Shown in pieces: positions 49,234 through 57,566 of a DNA stretch of 64,000 bases. Location: assembly GCA_040752855.1 (NCBI GenBank), contig JBFMHP010000039.1:1-64000 (forward strand), in the 5' to 3' direction. The translations under genes and the position numbers were made by a program. Below the pieces are notes generated by a model. The model searched no databases, had not been told where the DNA came from, and was given only the letters and a program-made list of their open reading frames with translations. Position 1 is the first letter of the stretch; every line of letters begins with the position of its first letter. Origin of the DNA: JBFMHP01 sp040752855 (lineage in GTDB: Bacteria > Pseudomonadota > Gammaproteobacteria > RBG-16-57-12).

Positions 49234-51228
49234 TTATTGCATATCTCCATGCGCGGTTGCGCCCGGTCGACGCTTGAGCTGGCGCACCAGAAACCGCGCC
49301 GGGTTGAGCGCATCGACGAGTTCCCGCTCCAGCGGCAGTGGGGCGCCGGTGATCTGCGCGCACAACAGTTCCGCGCACAACAATGCGCTGGTGATGCCGC
49401 GCGCGCCGAGTCCGGCGCAGACATACAAGCCCGGATGGTGCTGCGCGCGCGGATAACTCTGCGGGTGCCGGCCGTGATGCAGCTCGGCGTAGTCGCTCAA
49501 AAACAATGCGCGCTGCGGCAGCGGCCCGACCATCGGCAGCTGGTCGGGCGTGGCGGCGCGGATGCCGACGCGATGGCCGAGCGGCGCCGTCTCGGCCCAG
49601 TCCCGAGCCAGATCGGGCAATGCCTGCCGCAACAGCGCGAGATTGTGCGCATCATCCGCGGCGCGGGGCTCCAGCCTTGCATCATGGGGTGCAAAACTCG
49701 CCCCCAGCACGTGGCGCGCATCCACGGCGGGGATCACATAGCCCTCATGGCACACGGCGCAGCGCAATTCCCGGCTCTGGTCCGTGGCCGCCATCACCGT
49801 GATCTGCCCGCGCGCCGGGATGACCGGCAGCCAGGCGCTTTGCTCGAATGCGGCGGCATGCGCGCCCGTGGCGATGATCACGGCCTCCGCCTCCGGCACG
49901 GTGTCGCCCGCAGCATCCCGTACGGTCCATGCGCCGGCACCGTCTTGCACCAAGGCGTTGGCTTCGACCCGGTAGCGGCAGTGTATGCCCTGATGTTGCA
50001 ACAAGGCCGCGACCAGCCGGGAGGGCTGCAACCAGCCGCCGCGCGGGAAGTACATCCCGCCGGCCGGCGCCTCCACGCCGCACAACTCGCGCGCCTCAGC
50101 CGCCTCCATCCAACGCGCCAAGCCCTGCGCATCGCCCAGGGCGGCAAGCACCGACCGATAGCGCCGCGCCGTTTTGTCATTTTGCGCCAGCATCAGTACA
50201 CCTTGGCCGAGCAGGCCGCAGTCGCCGCCGGCCTCCGTCAGCCGCGCGAACACGCGCAAGGCATAGAGAAAGGCCGCGAGATAAAAGCGGCTGTAAAGAC
50301 TCGGCTCCGCCGTCAAGGCCGGATAAAACACCCCCGCCGGATTGCCCGAGGCCGCCTGCGCCGGGGTCGCGGACGCCTCCAGCACCACCACCTCCCAGCC
50401 CGCCTCGGCCAGCGCACGCGCGCACGCCGCCCCCGCCAACCCGGCGCCGATGACCGCGGCGCGGCCCGGCTTGCGCGGCTCGGGCAAGGCATACCACGGA
50501 ACCGAATCAACCCTTGACTTCGCCTCGGTCAGTTCGCCGCACAGCATCTCTCGCTTGCGGCCGAAGCCCGAAAACTTGCGCGGCGCAAATCCCGCCGCCT
50601 GCAAGCCGCGGCGCACCCAGCCGGCACTGGTGAATGTAGCGAAGGTGCCGCCCGCCCGGGTTAGCCGTGCCATCCGGGTAAACAGCGCCTCACTCCACAT
50701 CTGCGGATTCTTCGCCGGATCGAACCCATCGAGATACCAGGCATCGGCGCGTACTTCGAGCTGCGGCAGCACCTCCTCCACATCACCGAAGCACAAGGTC
50801 AGCGTGATGCGATCCTGCGGGAAAGACACCCGATGCAAGCCACGAAACGGCGGCGGATAGTGCGGGAGCAACTGCGCCCCCAGCGCGTGCAGTTCCGGCC
50901 ATAATCCCAGGGCGCGCTCCAGGTCTCGCGCCGCAAGGGGATGCTTTTCGATCGAGACGTAATGCAGCCGCGCCCCCGGCGCGGACGATGCGCGCCAGGC
51001 CGCCCAAGTCGCCAGAAAATTCAGGCCGGTGCCAAAACCGGTTTCCACGATTGTGAACCCCGCCCTGTTTTCCCAACGCTCGGGCAGTCTATTCTGTTGC
51101 AGAAACACGTAGCGACTCTCCGCCAAGCCGTCCAGGCGCGAGAAATAGATGTCGTTGAATCCGAGGGAAACAGGTCCCTGGTCTTCCCAGGCCAGCTCGG
51201 CAGGTTGAAGGACATAGGATTTCAACAT
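49234..51228 (-). CDS. mnmC: tRNA U34 bifunctional enzyme MnmC
   Basis: 664 residues from the ATG at 51228 (MLKSYVLQPAELAWEDQGPV); ATGs further upstream lack family similarity. The N-terminal methyltransferase domain has FNDIYFSRLDGLAESRYVFL, the SAM motif VETGFGTGLNFL, and AWYLDGFDPAKNPQMW. The C-terminal FAD oxidoreductase starts AAVIGAGLAGAACARALAEA and has SGNPAGVFYPAL; the C-terminal GARGITSALLCAELLCAQIT is typical too. It converts cmnm5s2U34 through nm5s2U to mnm5s2U in tRNA. Both domains look intact. Confidence 0.93.
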   Translation of the reverse strand: MLKSYVLQPAELAWEDQGPVSLGFNDIYFSRLDGLAESRYVFLQQNRLPERWENRAGFTIVETGFGTGLNFLATWAAWRASSAPGARLHYVSIEKHPLAARDLERALGLWPELHALGAQLLPHYPPPFRGLHRVSFPQDRITLTLCFGDVEEVLPQLEVRADAWYLDGFDPAKNPQMWSEALFTRMARLTRAGGTFATFTSAGWVRRGLQAAGFAPRKFSGFGRKREMLCGELTEAKSRVDSVPWYALPEPRKPGRAAVIGAGLAGAACARALAEAGWEVVVLEASATPAQAASGNPAGVFYPALTAEPSLYSRFYLAAFLYALRVFARLTEAGGDCGLLGQGVLMLAQNDKTARRYRSVLAALGDAQGLARWMEAAEARELCGVEAPAGGMYFPRGGWLQPSRLVAALLQHQGIHCRYRVEANALVQDGAGAWTVRDAAGDTVPEAEAVIIATGAHAAAFEQSAWLPVIPARGQITVMAATDQSRELRCAVCHEGYVIPAVDARHVLGASFAPHDARLEPRAADDAHNLALLRQALPDLARDWAETAPLGHRVGIRAATPDQLPMVGPLPQRALFLSDYAELHHGRHPQSYPRAQHHPGLYVCAGLGARGITSALLCAELLCAQITGAPLPLERELVDALNPARFLVRQLKRRPGATAHGDMQ

Positions 51229-51372
51229 CCCCGCAAGCATAGGGAAGAGACTGACAAGTTTCAAACTCCGCGGAGGGCGAGAAAAATGTTAAAGATTGTT
51301 AACGGACAGGCCGATAATAAAGCTATCTTCATGAGCAGGGCTGCGCTCGATTCATTGCACGGAGGTGACGAT

Positions 51373-51657
51373 ATGACAACGGAACGTGAAGTTAACCCTC
51401 AACCCAAGCAGGACCGGACCGGCCTGCGCGCATGGTTCAACGTCGAGCATCTGCTCACGGCGAATCTGGTGGTCGCGGCCCTGTTCCTGATCTACACCGC
51501 CATTGGTTTCTTCAGCCAAATCTATGAGTTGTTCGACCTGAACGCCTCAGACTTCATGACCGTGATCTCGGCCTTTTACGGCGCGATCTTCTATTTCGGG
51601 CTCTCCTGCCTCGTCTGGCTGAGCATGACGCCAGACGGCAGCGAGCACGACGCTTAA
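51373..51657 (+). CDS. Small two-helix membrane protein
   Basis: 94 residues with GGAGGTGACG before the ATG at 51373. The N-terminus is charged and disordered (TTEREVNPQPKQDRTG). Two membrane segments follow at about 31-53 (LTANLVVAALFLIYTAIGFF) and 65-84 (VISAFYGAIFYFGLSCLVWL), with an acidic tail (TPDGSEHDA). No family recognised. Followed by a hairpin at 51692-51712. The gene is divergent from mnmC. Confidence 0.65.
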   Translation: MTTEREVNPQPKQDRTGLRAWFNVEHLLTANLVVAALFLIYTAIGFFSQIYELFDLNASDFMTVISAFYGAIFYFGLSCLVWLSMTPDGSEHDA

Positions 51658-51691
51658 TCCCCCAGCCTCACTCACCCCAACCACACCCGAC

Positions 51692-51712
51692 CCTGGAGCG
51701 CTGCGCTCCAGG
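51692..51712 (+). terminator. Hairpin after the small membrane protein gene
   Basis: Perfect 9-bp stem CCTGGAGCG / CGCTCCAGG with a 3-base loop, 34 bases after the stop. The T-run is weak and delayed (ATCTTTATT). Confidence 0.5.
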
Positions 51713-51827
51713 ACGCGGGATCTTTATTGACAACAATGTCAGCTGACATCATTATGACCTAAAGATTCGGACGCCCTTTACGACAAATATTGTGAGGTAA
51801 TAACTCATACCGAATCGAGAGGAAGAT

Positions 51828-52097
51828 ATGCTTGGACTGATCCTGCAATATTTTTATCCCTTGGTGCGCGAGGACAATCGCTGGGCGGTATCGCGTGAGC
51901 TCATGGACAACCACGTCGAAAAATATCTCGCCCGCTGCGCCATCCCGACCTTTTTGTTCTGGGGACTGGACCTATATTTTCTCACCACCAATCCGATGCT
52001 CGCCGCCGTTTGCCTATCCATCACCCTGCCCTTCGCCTGGACCTTCGGCCTGCTGCTGCGCGAATACCTCGAATACCGGAAATCACACCGGCACTGA
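51828..52097 (+). CDS. Small membrane protein
   Basis: 89 residues: an N-terminal amphipathic stretch (GLILQYFYPLVREDN), then two membrane segments at about 37-55 (CAIPTFLFWGLDLYFL) and 57-75 (PMLAAVCLSITLPFAWTFGL), and a basic tail (REYLEYRKSHRH). AGAGGAAG lies before the ATG at 51828. No family recognised. Confidence 0.55.
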   Translation: MLGLILQYFYPLVREDNRWAVSRELMDNHVEKYLARCAIPTFLFWGLDLYFLTTNPMLAAVCLSITLPFAWTFGLLLREYLEYRKSHRH

Positions 52098-52103
52098 TCC
52101 GCA

Positions 52104-52137
52104 ACGGGGCCGGTCAGATCAACAGCGCCGGCCCCGC
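52104..52137. terminator. Hairpin between convergent genes
   Basis: Stem GGGGCCGG / CCGGCCCC with a 16-base or shorter loop. It overlaps the 3' end of the SprT-like gene and follows the small membrane protein gene. No clear T-run. Confidence 0.4.
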
Positions 52138-52659
52138 AGCGCGCACCCTGACCAACGAATCGCCGCAACACCGGCAATAATAATGCGCCCGCCCGCTGCG
52201 AATCTTATTGTGACGCTGCGCGCTGAGCTGGTGTGACTGACAGCTGCACCGATACTCATAGCGCATCTGCCGGCGCTGCGGGATGCCCGTGAGTTCATAG
52301 GCGCAGGTCACGCTGTCATCGGCGCCGAAGGCCAGCATCACCGCGCGCCACTCCGGCCCGTGCGGGCGGATATTGCGCAGACCATGCAGCACATCGGTCA
52401 CATAATGCGCCACCTCGTGCGGGACGGTGGTCTGGAGATTGTCATCGAAGTACTTGGCGAAGAGATACGGGTTGTAGCGAATCCAGCGTTCGTGCCTGCG
52501 CACGCGGTACATGCCCGCGCTGCGGCCGCGCAGATCGAAGCTCACATCGATCGGAGGAAAACAGCGATTGAACAACCGGCCGGCGAGCTGGATGTAATCG
52601 TAGGTTGCGATCCTGACACGCTGTTGCTGCTCGGCATCGATCGGTGCGATCAAATTCAT
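52114..52659 (-). CDS. SprT-like zinc metalloprotease family protein
   Basis: 181 residues. GGGGG lies six bases before the ATG at 52659, which overlaps the GIY-YIG gene by 4 bases. The zinc motif H-E-x-x-H is TVPHEVAHYVTDVLHG. A C-terminal zinc ribbon is formed by MRYEYRCSCQSHQLS and AHYYCRCCGDSLV. Family length and layout match SprT; eukaryotic Spartan relatives cut DNA-protein crosslinks. The bacterial role is not settled. Likely co-translated with the upstream GIY-YIG gene. Confidence 0.88.
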   Translation of the reverse strand: MNLIAPIDAEQQQRVRIATYDYIQLAGRLFNRCFPPIDVSFDLRGRSAGMYRVRRHERWIRYNPYLFAKYFDDNLQTTVPHEVAHYVTDVLHGLRNIRPHGPEWRAVMLAFGADDSVTCAYELTGIPQRRQMRYEYRCSCQSHQLSAQRHNKIRSGRAHYYCRCCGDSLVRVRAAGPALLI

Positions 52660-52922
52660 CGGCAACCCCCCGCGCTCAACAAGCGCTCCTTCGCCGCCTT
52701 GCGCATCCGCTTGAGCTGCGCCTCCCGGCGCGCCGCCTGCGCGCGATCGACACACGCCTCCTGATACACCAACCGCACCGGCCGTCGCCCACGGGTGTAT
52801 TTCGCACCCAGCCCAGGGTGCTCGTTGTGCTCAAGCAGGCGCCGCTCGAGATCCGTGGTGATCCCCGCGTAGAGGCTCTCATCCGCGCAGCGCAACAAAT
52901 AGACAAACCAGGATTCAGACAT
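52656..52922 (-). CDS. GIY-YIG domain protein (YhbQ/UPF0213 type)
   Basis: 88 residues from the ATG at 52922. The single GIY-YIG domain is complete: FVYLLRCADESLYAGITTDL, then RRLLEHNEHPGLGAKYTRGR and PVRLVYQEACVDRAQAARRE. This is the short stand-alone group (YhbQ-like). Probably binds or nicks DNA; the role is unknown. Its stop overlaps the sprT-like start by 4 bases. Confidence 0.9.
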   Translation of the reverse strand: MSESWFVYLLRCADESLYAGITTDLERRLLEHNEHPGLGAKYTRGRRPVRLVYQEACVDRAQAARREAQLKRMRKAAKERLLSAGGCR

Positions 52923-52986
52923 GCGCGTAGTATACGGCAGACACACGGGACGTGAAATTCTGTTTGGCAGCGTCCAACGGTCCGCA

Positions 52987-54057
52987 TTACAACAGCGATG
53001 TTGCAGAGACTTGAGCTGCGGTGATCTTCGGCAGTGATTGGTGATGCCGGATAGTCAGGCGGGACAGCGCCTCCTCCAGGCGCGCCCAGTCCGTCGCATC
53101 GCCGGGCAGGCCGAAGCGCAGGCTCGAGCATTCGATAAACAGGCGACTGAGGATGCCCTGGCGCGCCAATTCGTCATGCAGTTCTTGCGCGTCAGGCGTG
53201 CGCACCCATTGGAACAAGGCGCAACCGCCGTCGGGCACGAGGCCATGTTGCGCGAGCATGACCTGCAGGCGTGCCCCATCAGTGCAAAGTCGTTGCCGCG
53301 CGGCGTTTTGCCAGGCGCGGTCCGCAAGCGCGGCGCCGGCGACCCAGCGTGCCGGTGCGCTGACACTCCAGGGACCCAGCAGGCCGTGCAGCCGCTCGAG
53401 TAGCGCCGGTTGCGCACACACAAACCCCACCCGCGCGCCGGCCAGGCCGAAGAATTTGCCCAGCGAGCACAACACGATCAGGCCGGGACGCGTACTGTAG
53501 TGGCACAGGCTGTGTTCGGGCGTGACATCCATGAAGGCCTCGTCGACCACCAGCCAGCCGCCACGGGCGGCGAGCCGTGCGTGCCAGTCGAGCAGCTGCT
53601 CGACGGGGAAGCGCGCGCCGGTGGGATTGTTGGGGTGTATCAGCAGCAGCACGTCGGAATCCTGCACGACTTCGTCCAGGCGTTCCGCTGCGACGGCGGC
53701 AACCTCATGACCGGCGCGCCGCCAGGCGCAAGCATGTTCGGCATAACCGGGATCGAGCACGGCGACACGCGAATGCGGGCGCAGGCGCGGCAAGGCCTGG
53801 ATCGCCGCCTGTGATCCGGCTACCGGCAACACGTATTCGGCCTCGTAATAGCTTTGTGCGGCCCGCTCCAGGCCGTCATCGTCTTCCGGCAGACGTGCCC
53901 AACACGCGGCTGGAATCGCGGGCACCGGCCACCCGTTAGGGTTGACACCGGTGGACAGATCGAGCCATCGATCGAGCGCGATGCCGTACCGCGCCGCCGC
54001 AGAACGCAGACGGCCGCCGTGGTGCAGCAGCGTGGCTTGCTCAGGCAGCGATGTCAT
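52987..54057 (-). CDS. cobD: L-threonine-O-3-phosphate decarboxylase CobD
   Basis: 356 residues, class I/II PLP aminotransferase fold. Key stretches: LDLSTGVNPNGWPVPAIPAA at the N-terminus, LLLIHPNNPTGARFPVEQLL, VVDEAFMDVTPEHS, and the PLP Lys in VLCSLGKFFGLAGARVGFVC. It makes (R)-1-aminopropan-2-yl phosphate, the linker of the cobalamin nucleotide loop. It overlaps cbiB by 17 bases and is the last gene of the cobalamin operon. CobC of other bacteria is the same enzyme. Confidence 0.93.
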   Translation of the reverse strand: MTSLPEQATLLHHGGRLRSAAARYGIALDRWLDLSTGVNPNGWPVPAIPAACWARLPEDDDGLERAAQSYYEAEYVLPVAGSQAAIQALPRLRPHSRVAVLDPGYAEHACAWRRAGHEVAAVAAERLDEVVQDSDVLLLIHPNNPTGARFPVEQLLDWHARLAARGGWLVVDEAFMDVTPEHSLCHYSTRPGLIVLCSLGKFFGLAGARVGFVCAQPALLERLHGLLGPWSVSAPARWVAGAALADRAWQNAARQRLCTDGARLQVMLAQHGLVPDGGCALFQWVRTPDAQELHDELARQGILSRLFIECSSLRFGLPGDATDWARLEEALSRLTIRHHQSLPKITAAQVSATSLL

Positions 54058-54949
54058 AATCGACCAGCCAACCTCCTGTAAACAGAATGAGCCCCCAAAG
54101 CAACAGGGCGCGCCGGATCAGGCGCAAGGCGCGTTCGATATCACCGGTCCGCGCGCCACGCCCTTCACCCAATAACGGCCGCGCCTGCATAGCGCCGTGA
54201 TAACTCACTGGTCCACCGAGCAACACGCCGAGACTGCCCGCGCCCGCCGCCATCACCGGTCCGGCATTCGGGCTTTTCCACCGGGCGCCTTGCGAGCGCC
54301 AGCAGCGCAGTGCGCGGGTGAAGTGGCCGACCAAGGCATAGCTCAACGCCGTCAGCCGCGCCGGGATGAAATTCATCACATCATCCAGGCGCGCCGCGGC
54401 CCAGCCGAAACGAGAATAGCGCGCATTGCGGTAGCCCCACATCGCATCCAGCGTGTTGGCCAAACGGTACAGCACCACTCCGGGTGCGCCCGCGAGGACA
54501 AACCAGAAGATGGCGCCGAAGATGGCGTCGTTACCGTTTTCCAGCACCGATTCCACCGTCGCCTTGACGACACCCTCGGCGTCCAGCGGTTCGGTATCGC
54601 GGCTGACCATGAAGCCGACCCGCAGCCGCGCCGTGGACAGGTCACCGCGGAGCAAGGCCTCGCGCACCCGCCCGGCGTGTTCGCCGAGGCTCTTCCAGCC
54701 GATGGCAAGATAGAGCACGGCCACGTCGAACACGCTGCCCCACGGCAATGCGTCGATCAGTAGCGCGAGCAGGACGAACGGTGTGAGCAGCAGAGCCACC
54801 GCGAGACAGCCGCGCGCGCGCGAGTCGGCATGGAGACGGCGTTCCAGCGCCTGCGCCAGCCGTCCGAACCCGACCAGCGGGTGGAAGCGGCGCGGTTCGC
54901 CAAACAGCCCGTCAAGAACGAGGGCAGTGAACACAGGCAATGCGGCCAT
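54041..54949 (-). CDS. cbiB: Adenosylcobinamide-phosphate synthase CbiB
   Basis: 302 residues, a membrane protein with about five hydrophobic segments. Signatures: LDGLFGEPRRFHPLVGFGRL at the start, the middle AVESVLENGNDAIFG-like core (ATVESVLENGNDAIFGAIFW) and RYSRFGWAAARLDDVMNFIP, AGAGSLGVLLGG towards the end. It joins aminopropanol phosphate to adenosylcobyrate. Three bases separate it from bluB and it overlaps cobD. Named CobD in the aerobic nomenclature. Confidence 0.94.
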   Translation of the reverse strand: MAALPVFTALVLDGLFGEPRRFHPLVGFGRLAQALERRLHADSRARGCLAVALLLTPFVLLALLIDALPWGSVFDVAVLYLAIGWKSLGEHAGRVREALLRGDLSTARLRVGFMVSRDTEPLDAEGVVKATVESVLENGNDAIFGAIFWFVLAGAPGVVLYRLANTLDAMWGYRNARYSRFGWAAARLDDVMNFIPARLTALSYALVGHFTRALRCWRSQGARWKSPNAGPVMAAGAGSLGVLLGGPVSYHGAMQARPLLGEGRGARTGDIERALRLIRRALLLWGLILFTGGWLVDYDIAA

Positions 54950-54952
54950 GGC

Positions 54953-55618
54953 TCAGTAGGAGGTCGGTGTCGGTTCGGCTTGCTCCGGCCAGCGGTTCTC
55001 GAAGAGAACATCACCGAATGACAATCGCTTCCCCCAGCCGGCCTCCTCGAACATCGGCCTGGGATAAAAGGCAGCGACATGCCCAATGCAGAGAAGGGCG
55101 ATCGCACGCGCACCCTCGGGCAGGGCCAGTGCTTCGCCGACTGCCTTTGGATCGAAGAAGGAGACCCAACCAAGACCGATCCCCTCCGCTCGCGCCGCCA
55201 ACCACATGTTCTGGATGGCGCAGCCCACCGATGCCACATCCATCTCCGGCAGCAAGCGGCGTCCGATGATGTGTCGCTCGCGCCCTGGCATCAGCACCAC
55301 CGTCACCAATTCGGCACAGTCGAGCATCCCCTCGATTTTCGCTTTGCGGAACTCTTCATTGCGTGAGGGCAGCACCTGGGCGGTGAGCTCCTTCTCTTCC
55401 ATTACTAGCCGGTGCAGATGCCGTCGTAGCGCATGATCAGCGATCCTGATGAAGCGCCACGGCTGCATGAAACCCACCGAAGGTGCCAGGTGGGCGGCCT
55501 GTATCAGTCGCTCCAGCATCCCCGCCGGCAGTGGACCGGGTAAAAAGTGCCGCATGTCGCGGCGCTCGCGTATCGCACGGTAAACGGCGGCAATCTCGGC
55601 GTCTGTATAGCGGCTCAT
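54953..55618 (-). CDS. bluB: 5,6-Dimethylbenzimidazole synthase BluB
   Basis: 221 residues of the nitroreductase fold. BluB-specific stretches are RERRDMRHFLPGPLPAGMLE, HLAPSVGFMQPWRFIRIAD and NMWLAARAEGIGLGWVSFFD, plus LPEMDVASVGCAIQ. It converts FMNH2 and oxygen into 5,6-dimethylbenzimidazole, the lower ligand of B12. The ATG overlaps the cobB stop by 4 bases. Its presence means the cell can make its own lower base aerobically. Confidence 0.93.
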   Translation of the reverse strand: MSRYTDAEIAAVYRAIRERRDMRHFLPGPLPAGMLERLIQAAHLAPSVGFMQPWRFIRIADHALRRHLHRLVMEEKELTAQVLPSRNEEFRKAKIEGMLDCAELVTVVLMPGRERHIIGRRLLPEMDVASVGCAIQNMWLAARAEGIGLGWVSFFDPKAVGEALALPEGARAIALLCIGHVAAFYPRPMFEEAGWGKRLSFGDVLFENRWPEQAEPTPTSY

Positions 55619-56907
55619 GGCAGGAACAACCTCGCGCTGGCATCGGGATTGGAGGGGAAATAGAAATGCAGGTAGGAAGCAGTCAACCGCCCCTGCCGGT
55701 ATACCGCCTCCGGCGCGCCGTGGTGTCGGGCCGCTGCGGAATGCGCAATCGGCGCAGCGTCGTCCGCCAGGGATGAATAATGGAAGGTGTGTCCTCTGAG
55801 CTCGCCTTCCGGCAACCGCACGCTGTGCAAGCCGAGATTGGCGAGCGTCTTCCGCATGATTGCGCAGCCTGGGAGCAGCCCGACCATCTCCGCGCGGCGG
55901 CCTTGGACGTCGGTGAGCGATTCGACCAGATACAGCATGCCCCCGCACTCGGCGACGATGGGACGGCCGTCGGCGTGAAAGGCGCGAATCGCCGCTTTCA
56001 TCGCCTCGTCGGCGGCGAGTCGATCGAGATGCAGTTCAGGATAGCCGCCGGGCAGGTAGAGCGCACCGGCTTGCGGCAACGTCTCGTCATCGAGCGGCGA
56101 GAAAAACGCGAGCTCGGCGCCGAGCGCTTGCAGCAGTTCGAGATTGGCACGGTACAGAAAGGAAAATGCGGCATCCCGCGCCACGGCGATACGTATACCC
56201 GCCAGAATCGGTTTTATCGTTGACTGCGGCGGCGCAGTGAACGCGACCGGGCGCAGCGATGCAGTGTTTCCGCCGTTGAGCGCGGTGGCGGCGCGCGCGA
56301 TGCGCGCATCGAGATCACCGACCTCGGCGGCCTGAACCAGGCCGAGGTGCCGTTCCGGCAGGGCGATGGCAGCGTCGCGCGCCAGCCAGCCGTATGCGAT
56401 CACCCCCGGCGGCAGGCCCTCGGCGAGCATCTGATAGTGACGCTCGCCCGCGACGCGGTTGGCGAACACGCCGGCAAAGGGCAGGCCCGGGCGATAGGTC
56501 GCCAGGCCATGGGCGACGGCGCCGAAGGTCTGCGCCATGGCGCCGCCGTCGATCACCGCGAGTAAGGGAATGTCGAACAGCATCGCGAGGTCGGCACTGG
56601 AGCGCTCACCGTCGAACAGGCCCATGACGCCTTCGATGAGAATCAAGTCAGCCGCGCCCGCAGCGTCATATAAAAGTTGGCGGCAGTGCTCTTCACCGCC
56701 CATCCACAAGTCGAGTTGATACACCGGATTGCCGGAGGCGTGTTCAAGGATCATGGGATCGAGAAAATCCGGCCCGGTCTTGAACACACGCACGCGTAGT
56801 CCCTGATCACGGTAACGGCGTGCGAGCGCGGCGGTGACTGTGGTCTTGCCTTGGCCGGAGGCCGGCGCGGCGATAAACAGCGCGGGGCAATGCCGGGATG
56901 CGCTCAT
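55615..56907 (-). CDS. cobB: Cobyrinate a,c-diamide synthase CobB
   Basis: 430 residues. The N-terminal ATPase has the P-loop IAAPASGQGKTTVTAALAR and the LDLWMGGEEHC region. The C-terminal class I glutamine amidotransferase-like domain has ALYLPGGYPELHLDRLA and the catalytic Cys in IVAECGGMLYLVESL. It amidates carboxylates a and c of the corrin ring. Overlaps cobO by 4 bases at its start and bluB by 4 bases at its end. Confidence 0.93.
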   Translation of the reverse strand: MSASRHCPALFIAAPASGQGKTTVTAALARRYRDQGLRVRVFKTGPDFLDPMILEHASGNPVYQLDLWMGGEEHCRQLLYDAAGAADLILIEGVMGLFDGERSSADLAMLFDIPLLAVIDGGAMAQTFGAVAHGLATYRPGLPFAGVFANRVAGERHYQMLAEGLPPGVIAYGWLARDAAIALPERHLGLVQAAEVGDLDARIARAATALNGGNTASLRPVAFTAPPQSTIKPILAGIRIAVARDAAFSFLYRANLELLQALGAELAFFSPLDDETLPQAGALYLPGGYPELHLDRLAADEAMKAAIRAFHADGRPIVAECGGMLYLVESLTDVQGRRAEMVGLLPGCAIMRKTLANLGLHSVRLPEGELRGHTFHYSSLADDAAPIAHSAAARHHGAPEAVYRQGRLTASYLHFYFPSNPDASARLFLP

Positions 56908-57566
56908 AGATCCACCCCCTTCTGCGCCCGCACGCCGGCGCGAAAGGCATGTTTGACGTCGCGCAGTTCGGTCACGGTATCGGCCGCCGCAATGAGCGCT
57001 TGGGGCGCGGCGCGGCCGGTTATCACGACGTGCTGCATGGGCGGGCGGGCCGCCAGGTCGTCGAGCACGGCAGCGATATCCAGCCAGCCGTATTTGAGCG
57101 GATAGGTGAGTTCATCGAGCACCACCAGTCCCAGGTCCTCGTCGCGGAGCATCTCGCGCGCCACGGCCCAGCCGCGTTGCGCGGTCTCGGTATCGCGGGC
57201 GAGGTTCTGTGTCTCCCAGGTGAAGCCCTCTCCGAGCACGTGCCAAACCACGCCGGGCTGGCGGCGAAAGAACCCTTCCTCGCCCGTGATCGCTCCCGGC
57301 ATCCTGCCTCCCGCGACACTCGCACATCCCTGTGCGTCGCCACTGCGCCCTTTGATGAACTGCGCCACACCGACCCGCAGGCCATGGCCGAGCGCGCGCG
57401 CCGCCATGCCGAAGGCCGAGGATGACTTGCCCTTGCCGTTGCCGGTGAGCACCAGCAGCAGGCCTTGGTCGCGATCGGCGCGCTCAATCGCCGCATCGAC
57501 CACGGTCTTCTTGCGTTGCATGCGCGCCCGGTGGCGCTGTTCCCGATCGGTCGCGTTCATCGTCAT
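56904..57566 (-). CDS. cobO: Cob(I)yrinate a,c-diamide adenosyltransferase CobO with an in-frame repeat insertion
   Basis: 220 residues, longer than E. coli BtuR by about the size of the insert. The P-loop is LVLTGNGKGKSSSAFGMAAR. Substrate and nucleotide parts are VAQFIKGRSG, EGFTWETQNLARDTETAQR, LVVLDELTYPLKYGWLD and VTELRDVKHAFRAGVRAQKG. Between KGRS and TGEE lies GDAQGCASVAGGRMPGAI, translated from a dispersed repeat (57292-57340) and absent from relatives, in a position that is a surface loop. The start ATG overlaps the upstream membrane-protein stop by 4 bases (an ATG six bases later is an alternative). It adenosylates corrinoids. Activity with the insert is unproven. Confidence 0.92.
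   Translation of the reverse strand: MTMNATDREQRHRARMQRKKTVVDAAIERADRDQGLLLVLTGNGKGKSSSAFGMAARALGHGLRVGVAQFIKGRSGDAQGCASVAGGRMPGAITGEEGFFRRQPGVVWHVLGEGFTWETQNLARDTETAQRGWAVAREMLRDEDLGLVVLDELTYPLKYGWLDIAAVLDDLAARPPMQHVVITGRAAPQALIAAADTVTELRDVKHAFRAGVRAQKGVDL
57292..57340 (-). repeat. ~49-bp palindromic repeat, copy inside cobO
   Basis: On the minus strand GCGACGCACAGGGATGTGCG then AGTGTCGCGGGAGGCAGGATG and CCGGGAGCGA. It has nested palindromes: GCGAC…GTCGC, GCACA-GGGA-TGTGC and GGC-AGGAT-GCC. The copy at 57595-57643 differs by one base. It is read in-frame as GDAQGCASVAGGRMPGA. Confidence 0.9.
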